NCBI GenBank assembly: GCA_900491605.1
Contig: UESW01004568.1
Coordinates: 650,848-714,847, forward strand
DNA length: 64,000 nt
Direction of reading: 5' to 3'
From: Calamus simplicifolius
Taxonomy: Eukaryota > Streptophyta > Magnoliopsida > Arecales > Arecaceae
The notes below the pieces were generated by a model, which was given only the letters and a program-made list of their open reading frames with translations, did no database searches and was not told the origin of the DNA. This document shows, piece by piece, positions 40,937-52,500 of this stretch; the stretch's first letter is position 1; the number at the start of each line of letters is the position of its first letter. A program made the translations under genes and the position numbers.

Positions 40937-42560
40937 ATGGCAACACAAGTTGGTTCTTTTGCTGAAGGTCATTCTACGAATAGACCTCCACTTTTTAATG
41001 GTTCAAACTATTCATATTGGAAAGCTAGAATGAGGATATTCATTCAAGCTTCTGATTATGAATATGGGGTGTTATAATTAATGGACCTAGTACACCCACA
41101 CACTTAGTTGATGGCACTATTGTTCCTAAGCCCGAAAGGGATTGGAATGATAATGATAGGAAGATGGCACAGCTTAATGCTAAAGCCATGAATGTTTTAT
41201 ATTGTTCCTTAGATGCTAATGAATTTAATCGAATCTCCACATGTAATTCCGCAAAGGAGATTTGGGATAGATTAGAGGTTACCCATGAGGGAACCAACCA
41301 AGTTAAAGAATCTAAGATTAATATACTTGTGCATAAATATGAATTGTTTAGCATGGAACAATCTGAAACCATTGCATGCATGTACACTAGATTTACTGAT
41401 ATTGTAAATGGTTTGAAAAGTCTTGGTAAGACATATACTAACTCTGAACTTGTTCGCAAAATTCTTAGGTCACTACCAAGATCATGGGAAGCAAAATGAC
41501 AGCAATCCAAGAAGCCAAAGACCTCAACACTTTACCTTAGAGGAGCTTCTAGGATCCCTTATGACCCATGAGCTGACAATGAAGCAGCATGTGAGGAGGA
41601 TCAAAGAAAAAGAAAATTGCCCTCAAAGCTGCAAAAGAAGAAGAGAGCAGCGATGATGATGATGATGATGATGAAGAGCTCTCTCTAGCAAAGAAATTTA
41701 AGAAGATTTATGAGGAGAAAGAAACCCTTCCACAAGAAAAAATTTGGAGCTAAGTGGAAGGAGAAAAGGATAAAAATAAGGACAAGGACAAAGAAAAGAG
41801 AAAGACCCCTTGACTTGTTATGAATGTAATAAACCGGGGCACTTTAGATATGAATGTCCAAAATTGAAGAAAGCCTACAAAAAAAAAAGAAGGCTTATAT
41901 GGCGAACTTGGAGTGACAGTGAGGAATCTTCTTCCGAAGAAGAAGAACAAAAGGAAGTTGCAAACGTATGTTTATGGCGGACGACAACGATGAGGTAAGT
42001 TCCGAAACCCTTGCGATGAATTTGCTTTTGATGAACTTTTTGATGCCTTTAATGAACTTGTTGGGGATTTCAAATTTTGAAAAAGAAATACAAATTTTGA
42101 AAAATGAAAACTTAACTTTCATTAAGAAAAGGAAAATCTTAAAATGAAATTAAGAAACTTAAATCTGAAAATAAAATTTTAATGAAAAAGGAATCAATCT
42201 CAAATGAAAATAAACTAAAGAAAGAGGTTGAAAAACATAAAAACATAGTTGATAAGTTTACATTAAGTTCAACTAAATTAGACATGTTTTAAATAGTCAA
42301 AAAGCAGTTTTTGACAAAGCCGGATTAGGATATAACACTTTAAGAAAACAAAAATCACTTAAAAATATTTTTGTAAGTGCTGGCCAAAGTAATTTTACAT
42401 GCTTTAAATGTAATCAAAAGGACATAAATCTTTGAATGTAAAATTCTAAAACCTAATAAAATTAAATGTTAAAGGAAAGAAAATATGGGTTCCGAAAGGA
42501 ACAATATTTGTTGCTACTAACCATGAAGGACCCAAGAAAGCTTGGGTACCTAAACATAAA
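40937..42560 (+). pseudogene. gag of Sirevirus A (broken)
   Basis: The start ATG at 40937 opens MATQVGSFAEGHS and the Gag phrase RPPLFNGSNYSYWKARMRIF, which ends at a stop near 41077. The capsid continues at 41164-41499 (UBN2-type, WDRLEVTHEGTNQVKESK). An acidic/basic linker follows, and then a CCHC knuckle CYECNKPGHFRYEC (about 41816-41857). A Lys/Glu/Asn-rich, coiled-coil-like stretch (about 42060-42260), typical of this lineage, links to pol. At least six frame changes or stops break it. Confidence 0.88.
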
Positions 42561-45500
42561 GTTTGATTTTATTGCAGGAATGTCTTGTGGCCAAGAGATC
42601 AAAGAGAAAGTGGTATCTTGATAGTGGCTGCTCAAGACATATGACGGGTGACAAAGAAGAATTCATCACCCTTGAAGAAAAGAAAGGAGGAGTTGTTACA
42701 TTTGGCGACAATGGCAAAGGCCAAATCTTGGGGTTTGGTAACATTCAAATAACTCCCTCCATTTATTGATAATGTACTTTATGTTGATGGTTTAAAGCAT
42801 AACTTAATTAGTATAAGCCAATTGTGTGATAAAGGTTTTAAAGTATCATTTGAATCTTCTTTATGCACTGTAGCTAATTCCATTGATAATAGCATTGTTT
42901 TTATTGGAAATAGAAATGGCAATGTATACTGATTGATTTAGACAAATTATACTAATAATCATTGCTTAGTTGCTGATAATGCTAATATGAATGAGATTGG
43001 TTGGTTGTGGCATCGAAGATTAGGTCACGCAAGCACACACCTAATTTCAAAACTAATTAAAATGGATTTAGTAAAAGGTTTACCTAAATTAGATTTTGAA
43101 AATAACAAAATATGTGATGCATGTCAGTTTGGAAAACAAACAAGAAGTTCTTTCAAATCTAAAAATATTGTTTCAACTTCTAGGCCATTAGAGCTACTTC
43201 ACATGGACCTTTTTGGACCAACTAGAACCACAAGTCTAGGAGGAAAGAAATATGGTCTTGTGATAGTAGATGATTACTCTAGATTCACTTGGGTAATGTT
43301 TTTAGCTCACAAAGATGAGACTTTCTCGATATTCATGAAATTCTTCAAGAAAGTAACAAATGAGAAAAACACTACCATAGTGTCTCTAAGAAGTGATCAT
43401 GGAACTGAATTTGAAAATCACTTATTTGAAAGTTTTTGCAATGAAAATGGTATTAATCATAATTTTTCTGCACCTAGGACCCCACAACAAAATGGTGTAG
43501 TTGAAAGGAAAAATAGGACTCTAGAAGACATGGCCCGTACCATGCTATGTGAAAGTAAACTCCCGAAATACTTTTGGGCGGAAGCTATTAACACAGCATG
43601 TTACATCTTAAATAGAGCCCTAATAAGACCTATTTTAAAGAAAACACCTTATGAATTATGGCATGATAGAAAACCCAATATAAAATATTTTCATGCATTT
43701 GGTTGTAAATGTTTTGTTCATAATAATGGTAAAAATAATTTAGGCAAATTTGATGCTAAATCTGATGAAGGAATATTCTTAGGATATTCAACAACTAGTA
43801 AAGCATATAGAGTATTTAACAAGAAAACTTTAGTTGTTGAAGAATCCATTCATGTAGTTTTTGATGAATCTTTAGCAACTCGTTCTGAAAAATTTGATGA
43901 TGAGAAGATACAAACATAATTGAGAAAGATCTTGAAAAATTAAATATTGATGTATCTTTAGATCATGAGCAAGAACTAAAGATAATGATTCACCTAAGGA
44001 TGATGATACTAACACTAATCATAATGATGTAGATCTACCTAGGGATTGGAGATATGCTTATAGTCACCCTAAGGAATTGATTATAGGTGATCCATCTCAA
44101 GGAATAAGAACTAGATCATCTATGAGAAATATTAGTAATCATCTTGCATTTGTATCACAAATTGAACCTAAAACTATTGAAGAAGCTGAAAAAGATAATA
44201 ATTGGATGTTAGCAATGCAAGAAGAATTAAATCAATTCACTAGAAATAATGTATGGACTTTAGTTGAAAGACCTAAAAATCATTCTGTTATAGGATCAAA
44301 ATGGATATTTAGAAATAAACTAGATGAAAATGGCATAGTAATTAGAAACAAAGCTAGATTAGTTGCAAAAGGATATAATCAAGAAGAAGGTATTGATTTT
44401 GATGAAACCTTTGCACCAGTAGCTAGATTAGAAGCCATTAGACTATTACTTGCATTTGCATGTCATATGAATTTTAACTTATTTCAAATGGATGTAAAAA
44501 GTGCATTTTTAAATGGATTTATAAATGAAGAAGTATATGTAGAACAACCACCAGGTTTTGAAGATCACGAATTTTCAAATCACGTTTTTAAATTGCACAA
44601 AGCATTATATGGTTTGAAACAAGCACCTAGAGCTTGGTATGATAGATTAAGTAAATTCTTAATTGAAAATGATTTTATAAGAGGAAATGTTGATAAAACA
44701 TTATTTTTGAAAAGAAAAGGTAAAGATTTATTAGTAGTTCAAATATATGTTGATGATATTATTTTTGGTGCTACTAACAATCTTCTATGTCAAGAGTTTG
44801 CTAAGTTGATGCAGGGAGAATTTGAAATGAGCATGATGGGAGAACTCAACTTCTTCCTTGGACTCCAAATCAAACAAAGCAAAGAGGGAATCTTCATCAA
44901 CCAAACAAAGTACACAAGAGAAATCCTAAAGAAGTTTGGTATGGAATCAATTAAACCCCTCGGAACACCAATGAGTCCTTCATGCAAGCTGGACAAAGAT
45001 GAAGAAGGTAAGAAGGTTGATCAAAATATTATCGAGGTATAATCGGATCCCTACTTTACTTAACTGCAAGTAGACCAGATATAATGTTTGCTGTTTGCTT
45101 ATGTGCTAGATTTCAGTCAGAACCTAAAGAATCACATTTAATTGCTGTTAAAAGAATACTAAGATATTAAGTGGAACAAAAAATGTAGGTTTATGGTATT
45201 CTAGAGACTCAACATTAAATCTGATTGCATACACTGATTCTGATTATGCTGGATGTAAGTTAGATAGAAAAAGCACAAGTGGTGCATGCCAATTCTTAGG
45301 AAGTAACTTAATCTCATGGTTTAGCAAAAAGCAAAATTCAGTTGCATTATCAACTACTGAAGCTGAATATGTAGCAGCTGGAAGTTGCTGTGCTCAAATC
45401 CTATGGATTAAGCGACAACTTGAAGACTATGGTATCACACTTGATAAAACACCTATAAGATGTGATAACACAAGTGCAATTAATCTAACAAAAATCCAAT

Positions 45501-45689
45501 TCAACATTCAAGAACAAACACATAGAAATTAGATATCATTTTATAAGAGAACATGTTGCAAATAATGAAATATGTCTTGATTATGTTAACACTGAAGAAC
45601 AATTAGCAGATATATTTACAAAACCCTTAAGTGAAGAAAGATTCTGTTATCTTAGAGGAGAGTTAGGGATTTGTGATCCATTAGAATGA
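42561..45689 (+). pseudogene. pol of Sirevirus A (PR-IN-RT-RNase H, broken)
   Basis: Protease: WYLDSGCSRHMTG (about 42617). GAG-pre-integrase: LWHRRLGHAS...CDACQFGKQ (about 43005-43140). Integrase: an open 310-codon stretch (42987-43919) with DLFGP, SDHGTEF and VVERKNRTL carrying the three catalytic acids. Reverse transcriptase: 44077-45042 with QMDVKSAFLNG and the catalytic IYVDDIIFG. RNase H, 45043-45689, has YSDSDYAGC and TTEAEYVA but contains several one-base losses (near 45020, 45170 and 45500). The terminator is TGA at 45687-45689 after the phrase GICDPLE. Its enzymatic domains are individually recognisable, but no continuous polyprotein is possible. Confidence 0.92.
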
Positions 45690-46153
45690 ATTTGAAACCC
45701 CTAAGGAAATTTTATCTAAGATTCTTTCAAATCCTTGATCTTTAAGGAAATCTTATCTAGAATTCATATCTAATTGATCCATTCATATTCAATGATTATT
45801 TTATCAATTTTCATGATCAAATTCCGGACACATTTCAGAAATTTCATGTTTTTGCTCTGAAATGGTCTCGGAGCCGACTCGGTGAGTATCGGAGTCGACT
45901 CCTGGTTTCGACTGAAACTCTCGGTCGACCCCTTCTCGGCGCGAGTCGACTCCACTTCGGGATGGTTTTCTGTGACTGTCCGGAGTCGACCCCTTGCTTT
46001 GCGCGAGCCGACTCGAAGTGGTCCCAGGTTGATTTATCTAGGGCAGAGTCGACTCGCCGTTCATTTCAAACTCCCAATCTCTCAAAATACTCTCTCCAAA
46101 ATATCTCCAGACCTTCCAAATTCCCAAAATCCTGATTAACCTTCCAATCGACA
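45690..46153 (+). promoter_or_regulatory. Pol-to-extra-gene spacer with GAGYCGAC cluster
   Basis: 464 bp between the pol stop and the start of the extra gene. From 45872 to 46052 it carries six GAGYCGAC motifs and one degenerate copy. They sit about 100 bp before the ATG. The same arrangement is found in B (57596-57785) and C (63550-63743), on the minus strand. The motif otherwise occurs only in the LTR, so this spacer may contain a secondary promoter or a protein-binding region. That is inference. Confidence 0.6.
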
Positions 46154-47524
46154 ATGGCACCCAAAACTCGAGGTTCCAATCTTGCTGCGGCCGGTGTAAA
46201 GAGGAAGAGAGCCGTGAGGAAGACGGTGAGGCGTCCGGTTCGTGAGCCTTCTCCAAGCACGGATTCACTTCATCATCTTCAACTCCAAATGCTTCTCCAG
46301 CCACTGCTCCTTCTCAGGTAGATAGATTAGCAGATAGAATCATTACAGGGAAGAAAAGTGGATTTTGAGTTATTTGAGGCAGAGGGATTTTCTTGGGAAG
46401 ACAATTGATAGAAATGGGTTGGGAGAAGATTGTTCACTGGATTGCCCTACTTATCCCGCTCTTGTAAAGGAGTTTTATAAGAATTGTCTAGAGGAGATCA
46501 TGGTCTCATAAGCATGTGAGAGGAAATAGGATCTCAGTGACTGTGAGCTACTTCAAGACTTTGGATCTACCCATGTCAGGAACTGCTACATTTTCTTCTG
46601 AAGACCGAAGCCCTGCTCTTCTAGATTACTTAACCGGAAGTTGTCGGTTTTGAAGAAGTTTTTGCCAACCAATTATCCTTAGAACTAAGATTGCTTCATA
46701 ACATATGTAGTAGGATTCTTTTTCCCAAAATAGGAAGATTTGATTATGTATCTGAAAGAGATATTTTTGTGATGGATGCTATTGTAACGGGCAAACCTAT
46801 CAACCTTCCCAGTATGATTCTTTGGTACATTGCTGACTGTGGAGGAAAGAGGAAATCAAGCTTGCCCTATGGCATGATCCTCACCAAGATTTCCAGAGCC
46901 AAGGGATTGTTATTTCTGATAGTGAGCCATGAGGAACCTGAGACACACAGACTTTTACAGCTTGGCCACTATTCATCGGATGGGTTTTGTTAAGAAAATG
47001 GAGATGGGAGAGGAAAGGATTAGTAGAAGAGAGAGCTACGGATGTTGAGGCACCAGGACCATCAGTTAGACATCTTCACCTGCACCTCCGAGCCCTCCTA
47101 CTTCTGCACCTGCTCCTACCCCTGCTCAGTTATTTGATCAAGCTTCATCTTCATCAGTTGGCTTCTCAGATCTTCAGTTAAGGCAACTCAAAGGACTTTT
47201 GATGATCAGTCAGAAAATTAAAGTCAGAGTTTGAAATAAGTTTATGAATCTTAAGGAACTCTATTCTTTGGATGACCGATCACTAAAATTGAGTCTACTC
47301 TCAGCACTTCTTCAGAGTCTTTAAGTGGAGATCTCAAGAACATATTTGAAGAACTTAAAGATATTGCGGAGATGGAGAAACCTACTCTAAATGCAATGCG
47401 AGCTTCAAGACAAAATTTTAACTGCTTGCACTTTTGGATGAAGACTAAAGGATTATGTAAATTCAACTGATGGAATGAAGAATATAATAGATCATTTGAC
47501 TAGGATTGTTAGAACTCATTTTAA
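46154..47524 (+). pseudogene. Extra 3' gene of Sirevirus A (broken)
   Basis: The counterpart of the intact 467-aa gene in Sirevirus C. It begins MAPKTRGSNLAAAGVKRKR at the ATG at 46154 and loses its frame at about 46260. It then continues as fragments in all three frames, for example 46691-46993 (LLHNICSRILFPKIGRFDYV...). The end corresponds to about 47524. Compared with C it shows mostly single-base deletions, about one every 50-80 bp. Confidence 0.85.
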
Positions 47525-47719
47525 TGTATTAAATACTCAATCCTTGCAATGTATTGAAGTTATTGTTATGTTTTACATTTTGATATCAATGTATTAGACA
47601 CTTTGATGTATTAGACTCTTTGATGAAATGAAATGTCAATTTTGTTTACTCAATGTATTTCTTTCTATCAACGAATGAATGAATGTTTATGCTTCTCTAC
47701 CTTTTTGTTGATAACAAAA

Positions 47720-47921
47720 AAGGGGGAGAGTTTTATAGTTTTATGATTGAATATGCATATGAGAAAATCAAATTAATCAATAAGATAATTAATTGTATGA
47801 TTAAGTTTCATAGGGGGAGCTACCTCATTCAGGGGGAGCCTAAGCCTATTATGAAAAAAAAAATTCACAAATCAATCATGCATAAACTCAATGTTTTTGT
47901 CATCATCAAAAAGGGGGAGAT
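47720..47921 (+). other. Multiple polypurine tracts before the 3' LTR of A
   Basis: Four purine tracts with core GGGGGAG lie at 47721, 47812, 47831 and 47911; the last abuts the LTR. The same four, in the same order and spacing, precede the LTRs of B and C. The last is the expected plus-strand primer. The others may be auxiliary primers; multiplied polypurine tracts are known in Sireviruses. Confidence 0.8.
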
Positions 47922-49577
47922 TGTTGGAAGATTATTGAAAAATTATTGCCCCAATCTTTTGATTTTGATGATTACCAAAAGCCATGAGTATTAAAAGATG
48001 CAATGTTTATTTACATGTGCAATGAATTTATTTGAACAATCAATGAGAATGTTAAAGTTTGACATTAATCATTTTGAAAGTAACTTCAAGCTCAATGTTT
48101 AAGCTTTCAAAAAGAAATTTTATAATTCATAGATTAATCAATGAGTTTTTGGAATACTTCTTGAATTAATTCTTAATGTCAATTTTATTGAATTCAAGTC
48201 AAAAAATGATTTAAAATGAATCTGGAACGATTTTAAAGTCAATCAGAAAATTTCTGATTTTTGATACGTTCCGGAGCCGACTCTTGAGTTTCAGAGTCGA
48301 CTCCACTCAGAGAACAGAAATGACTATTGTCTCGAGTCGACCCACGTAATTTCAAGAGTCGACCCCCGATTCTGTCGAGCCGACTCCATGACTGTGCGAG
48401 TCGACTCCGCTCAGACACCAGAGGTGTGTTTTTCTGAGCACTTCGCGAGTCGACCCCAACTTTTCATGAGTCGACCCCCGACTTTCAGGAGTCGACACTT
48501 TACTTTTGGTGAGTCGACCCTTTACTTTCTAAACATTTTCTATTTTTGTATCGACCTCGAGCCGACTCGGGAAAAGCATGAGTCGACTCCAGCAAATCTG
48601 GGCAAGATTTTTCGGATGCCAACTCAGCTCCAACGGTAAGATTTTTGATTAACGGCTATTTTTCTTTGTCTCTAACGGCTATATTTTTGCAGAATCTATA
48701 AATAGAGAAGCCGTTTTCAAATCAAAGAGAGACATATAGAGAGATATTTATTTCAAAGAAAAAGAAGAGAAAAATTGGAAAAATAGAGCATCAGTTGAAA
48801 AAATCCGTGATTCAAAATAGAGTGAAAGAAAGAGTGTGAAATCAAAGGAAGCTCCTTCTGTGCTCAAGCTCAACAATCCAAGGAAGCTTCAGAAGAAAAT
48901 CCAAGTGCTATTCAAGAGCATCTCAAGAGATTTCCAACACTCAAAGAAAAGAGGAAAAGCCCAAATCAACTCCAACACAATTCCGTGAAGAATCCGAGCT
49001 GAGGCCTGATTCTACACTTCAAAGGAGTTGAAGAAAAGAAGAAAAGCTCAAAGCCAACCAACTGCAAATCAGGCTTTCTAAACTCTATTCTTACATTTGT
49101 TAATCTGCTCATTGAGGAGCTTTGTAACTGAAAAACCATATTTTATTCTTTGTATCTAGTTCAATCTGGGGGATTGAACTAGTGGAGGTAGTCTTACCTC
49201 GGTTCAAGCTTGGTTAAGCTTGGGTTAAGGGTTTTTGTGCTGGTGAGCCCTTAAAAACCAGCTGGGTTCGTTGTGCGCCCGGAAAACAACAAGTTTGAGT
49301 TGTGAGCTTGTAAAACAACTCGCTGTAATCTAGGGTGATTATAGTGTGGACCCAAGTGAATCTTGGGAGTGGACGTAGGTGTTGGATACACCGAACCACT
49401 ATAAAATCTTTTGTGTTTGCCGTGTTCTATTGTCTCTTTCTCTATCTCTGTTTTATTCACTGCAATTTATATTTACTTTGCATTTGCCTTCATTCATCTC
49501 AAGCAAATAATTTTAAAAGGCTAATTTTTAAAGAACCCAATTCACCTCCCCCTCTTGGGTTGTCATCTGGGCCAACA
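47922..49577 (+). repeat. 3' LTR of Sirevirus A
   Basis: 1656 bp, matching the left LTR along its length with many small indels. Its GAGYCGAC cluster is at 48273-48595 and its TATA box at 48696-48705. It is followed by TACCG, the right copy of the target duplication. Confidence 0.95.
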
Positions 49578-49582
49578 TACCG

Positions 49583-52500
49583 GCGTAAGTTATCGGCGTT
49601 CCAAGTGTGTGGAAGCGATTTTCCGTCTAGTTCTTCAACTCTGTACGTCCCGTGGTGAAGAACTTCTTTGATGTGGTACGGTCCTTCCCATCTCGGTGCC
49701 AGCTTGCCTCCTTCCGTCGGCTTTGATACTTCAGCTCATCTCAGAACGAGGTCTCCCGGGCGGAATGTCTTGGGCCGTACTCGAGCGTTGTAGTATCTGG
49801 CCGCTCGTTGGTGGAAGGCCGCCATGGGAAGTTGTGCTTGGTCCCGCAACTCTTCCACTAGATCTAGATCGGCCCACAGTTGATTTTGGTTGTTCTCTTC
49901 GTGGTATAGCTCTGTCCGGGGACTGGGGACACCTATCTCCACTGGAATGACTGCCTCGGTCCCAAAGACCAGGCTGAAAGGAGTTTTCCCTGTGGGGGCT
50001 CGTGGTGTCGTGTGGTATGCCCATAATACGCTGGGGAGCTCTTCTACCCAGCGCCCCTTGCAGCCATCTAGGCGGGCTCTAAGTCCTTGGAGGATAGTGC
50101 GATTGGTCACCTCGGCTGTGCCATTGGTCTGGGGGTGCCCTACAGAGGTGAACCGCTGATGAATGCTCAGGCTGCTGCAGAATTCCCGGAAGGCCGTGTT
50201 GTCAAATTGTCGGCCATTATCTGTGACCAGGGTGTGCGGCAGTCCAAATCGGCACACAACTGACTTCCAGAATAAGGATCTTACTTTGCTTTCCGTGATT
50301 TTGGCGAGGGCCTCGACCTCAATCCATTTGGTAAAATGATCAACTGCTACTACCAGGAACTTGTGTTGTCTGGAGGCCGGAGGAAATGATCGCAAGATGT
50401 CCATACCCCACTGGGCGAAGGGCCAGGGTGCGGCCAGGGGGGTTAGCTTGGATGCCGGCTGATATTGAATATTAGCATGACACTGGCAGCTATCACACCT
50501 TTTGACAAGCTCAGACGCATCCTCCTTCATTGTTAGCCAGTAATACCCTTGCCGTAGGGCTTTGTATGCGAGCGCCCTGCCCCCCAGATGGCTTCCGCAT
50601 ATACCTTCATGTATCTCCCGCAAGATGTAATCTGCTTCGGTGGGGCCAACACACTTGAGAACTGGGTATGAGAATGACCTGTGATAGAGTTTTCCATCCA
50701 TTATGAAAAACTTCAGAGTCCGTCTCTTGAGTTTCTTGGCTTCGGCAGGGTCTTCTGGGAGGGTACCGTTGATAAGGTATCGGATGTAGGGATCCATCCA
50801 GGAAGGCTCCTGCTCAATTGGCAGAGTTTATCTTGTTGTGTCAATACTTGGGGCTTCTAGATGCTCCACATAAGCTCTTCCTAACGTTCCGTCAGCTGAG
50901 GTGGCGAGATGGGACAAGGCGTCGGCTCTAGCATTTTCCCCTCGGGGGATATAGCTAACCCTGAAATATGCCAAGGGAGAAGCCTGCAACTATACCATAC
51001 TTAGGTAGCGGGACATGATGGGATCTTTTGCTTCATACTCTCCCGTGATTTGGCCAGTGACCAGCTGGGAGTCAGTGAATGCCCTAAGGCGTTTCACCCC
51101 GAGCTCTCGGGCTAACTTTATCCCAGACAACAGAGCTTCATATTCTGCCTGGTTATTGGTGGCTGGAAAGAGGAAACAGAGCGCACACTCGGCTACAACT
51201 CCATCCAGGTTGGCCAAGATGAGGCCTGCTCCGCTCCCTTGAGAATTTGACGCCCCGTCTACATGCAGAACCCATTCATCATCTCTGGTGTCGAAAGTGA
51301 GGGGTCCGCCGAGGCCTTTCGGGCTGCTCCTTGCCCCAAGTGCACTCACCAAAAAATCTGCCAGGACCTGGGATTTCATGGCCGATCGAGGGCGAAAAGA
51401 TAGATCAAACTCCCCCAACTTGAGCGCCCACTTCGCCAACCGACCCGAAGTATCTGGACGAGCGAGAATTGTCTTCAGAGGTTGGTCTGTGATCACTGCA
51501 ATCGGGTGGGCTTGGAAGTATGGCCGTAGGCGCTGGGCAGACACGATCAAGGCAAAGATGATCTTCTCAATCTTCGAGTATCTGGTCTCCGCATCGTGGA
51601 GCACCTTGCTTATATAATACACCGGTTTTTGCATGCCATTGGTGTCTACGCGGACCAGTACAAAACTAACGGCATGGGGAGAAGCTGCGAGGTACAGAAG
51701 GAGTTCTTCTCCACCTGATGGCTTGGATAATAGTGGCAGGGTAGAGAGGAATTCCTTTAGTCCCTCAAACGCCTTCTGACATTCTTTCGTCCATTCGAAT
51801 CCGTTGACCTTACGGAGGGCCCTGAAGAAAGGCAGGCATCTCTTAGCGGACCTGGATAGGAAACGGCTCAAGGCCGCCACCCTCCCCGTTAGGCGCTGTA
51901 CTTCTTTCTTATTGGTAGGTGGCTTCATGTCCAGGATGGCTTGAACTTTGTCTAGATTTGCCTCGATCCCACGGCGGGTCACCATGAAACCCAAGAACTT
52001 TCCGGCTGTCACTCCAAATGCACACTTGCACGGATTCAATCTCATTTGGCATCGACGAAGGTTGTCAAAAGTCTCCGTTAGGTTGGTGATATGGTCAGTG
52101 GCGTGGACACTTTTGGTCAATATATCATCTACGTATACCTCCATATTGCATCCTATTTGGTTCTCGAAGACTTTATTCATTAGCCTTTGGTAGGTGGCTT
52201 CCGCGTTCTTTAATCCAAATGGCATCACCTTGTAGCAATACAACCCCTTCTCGGTTATGAAGGAGGTGGCTTCCTCATCCACCGGGTCCATCCTGATCTG
52301 ATTGTATCCGGAGAAAGCATCCATGAAACTAAGGACCTCATGGCCGGATGTAGCGTCCACCAGCTGATCGATCCGAGGCAAGGGAAAGCTGTCTTTGGGG
52401 CATGCTTTGTTGAGATCAGTGAAGTCTACACACATCCTCCAGCTCCCATTAGCCTTGCGAACCATCACCACGTTGGCCAACCACTCGGGGTAGTGAACCT

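Larger units (their letters stand above)
39241..49577 (+). mobile_element. Sirevirus-type copia element A, complete
   Basis: 10.3 kb with LTRs of about 1.64 kb (TGTTGG...CCAACA) and a perfect 5-bp target duplication TACCG (39236-39240 and 49578-49582). It has an initiator-tRNA primer site, gag, pol, an additional gene after pol, and a multi-polypurine region. The long LTRs, the CG-rich LTR motif clusters, the multiple polypurine tracts and the extra 3' gene all fit the SIRE/Maximus lineage. All its genes are broken by many small indels. It lies inside the last codons of the gypsy pol. Confidence 0.95.
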
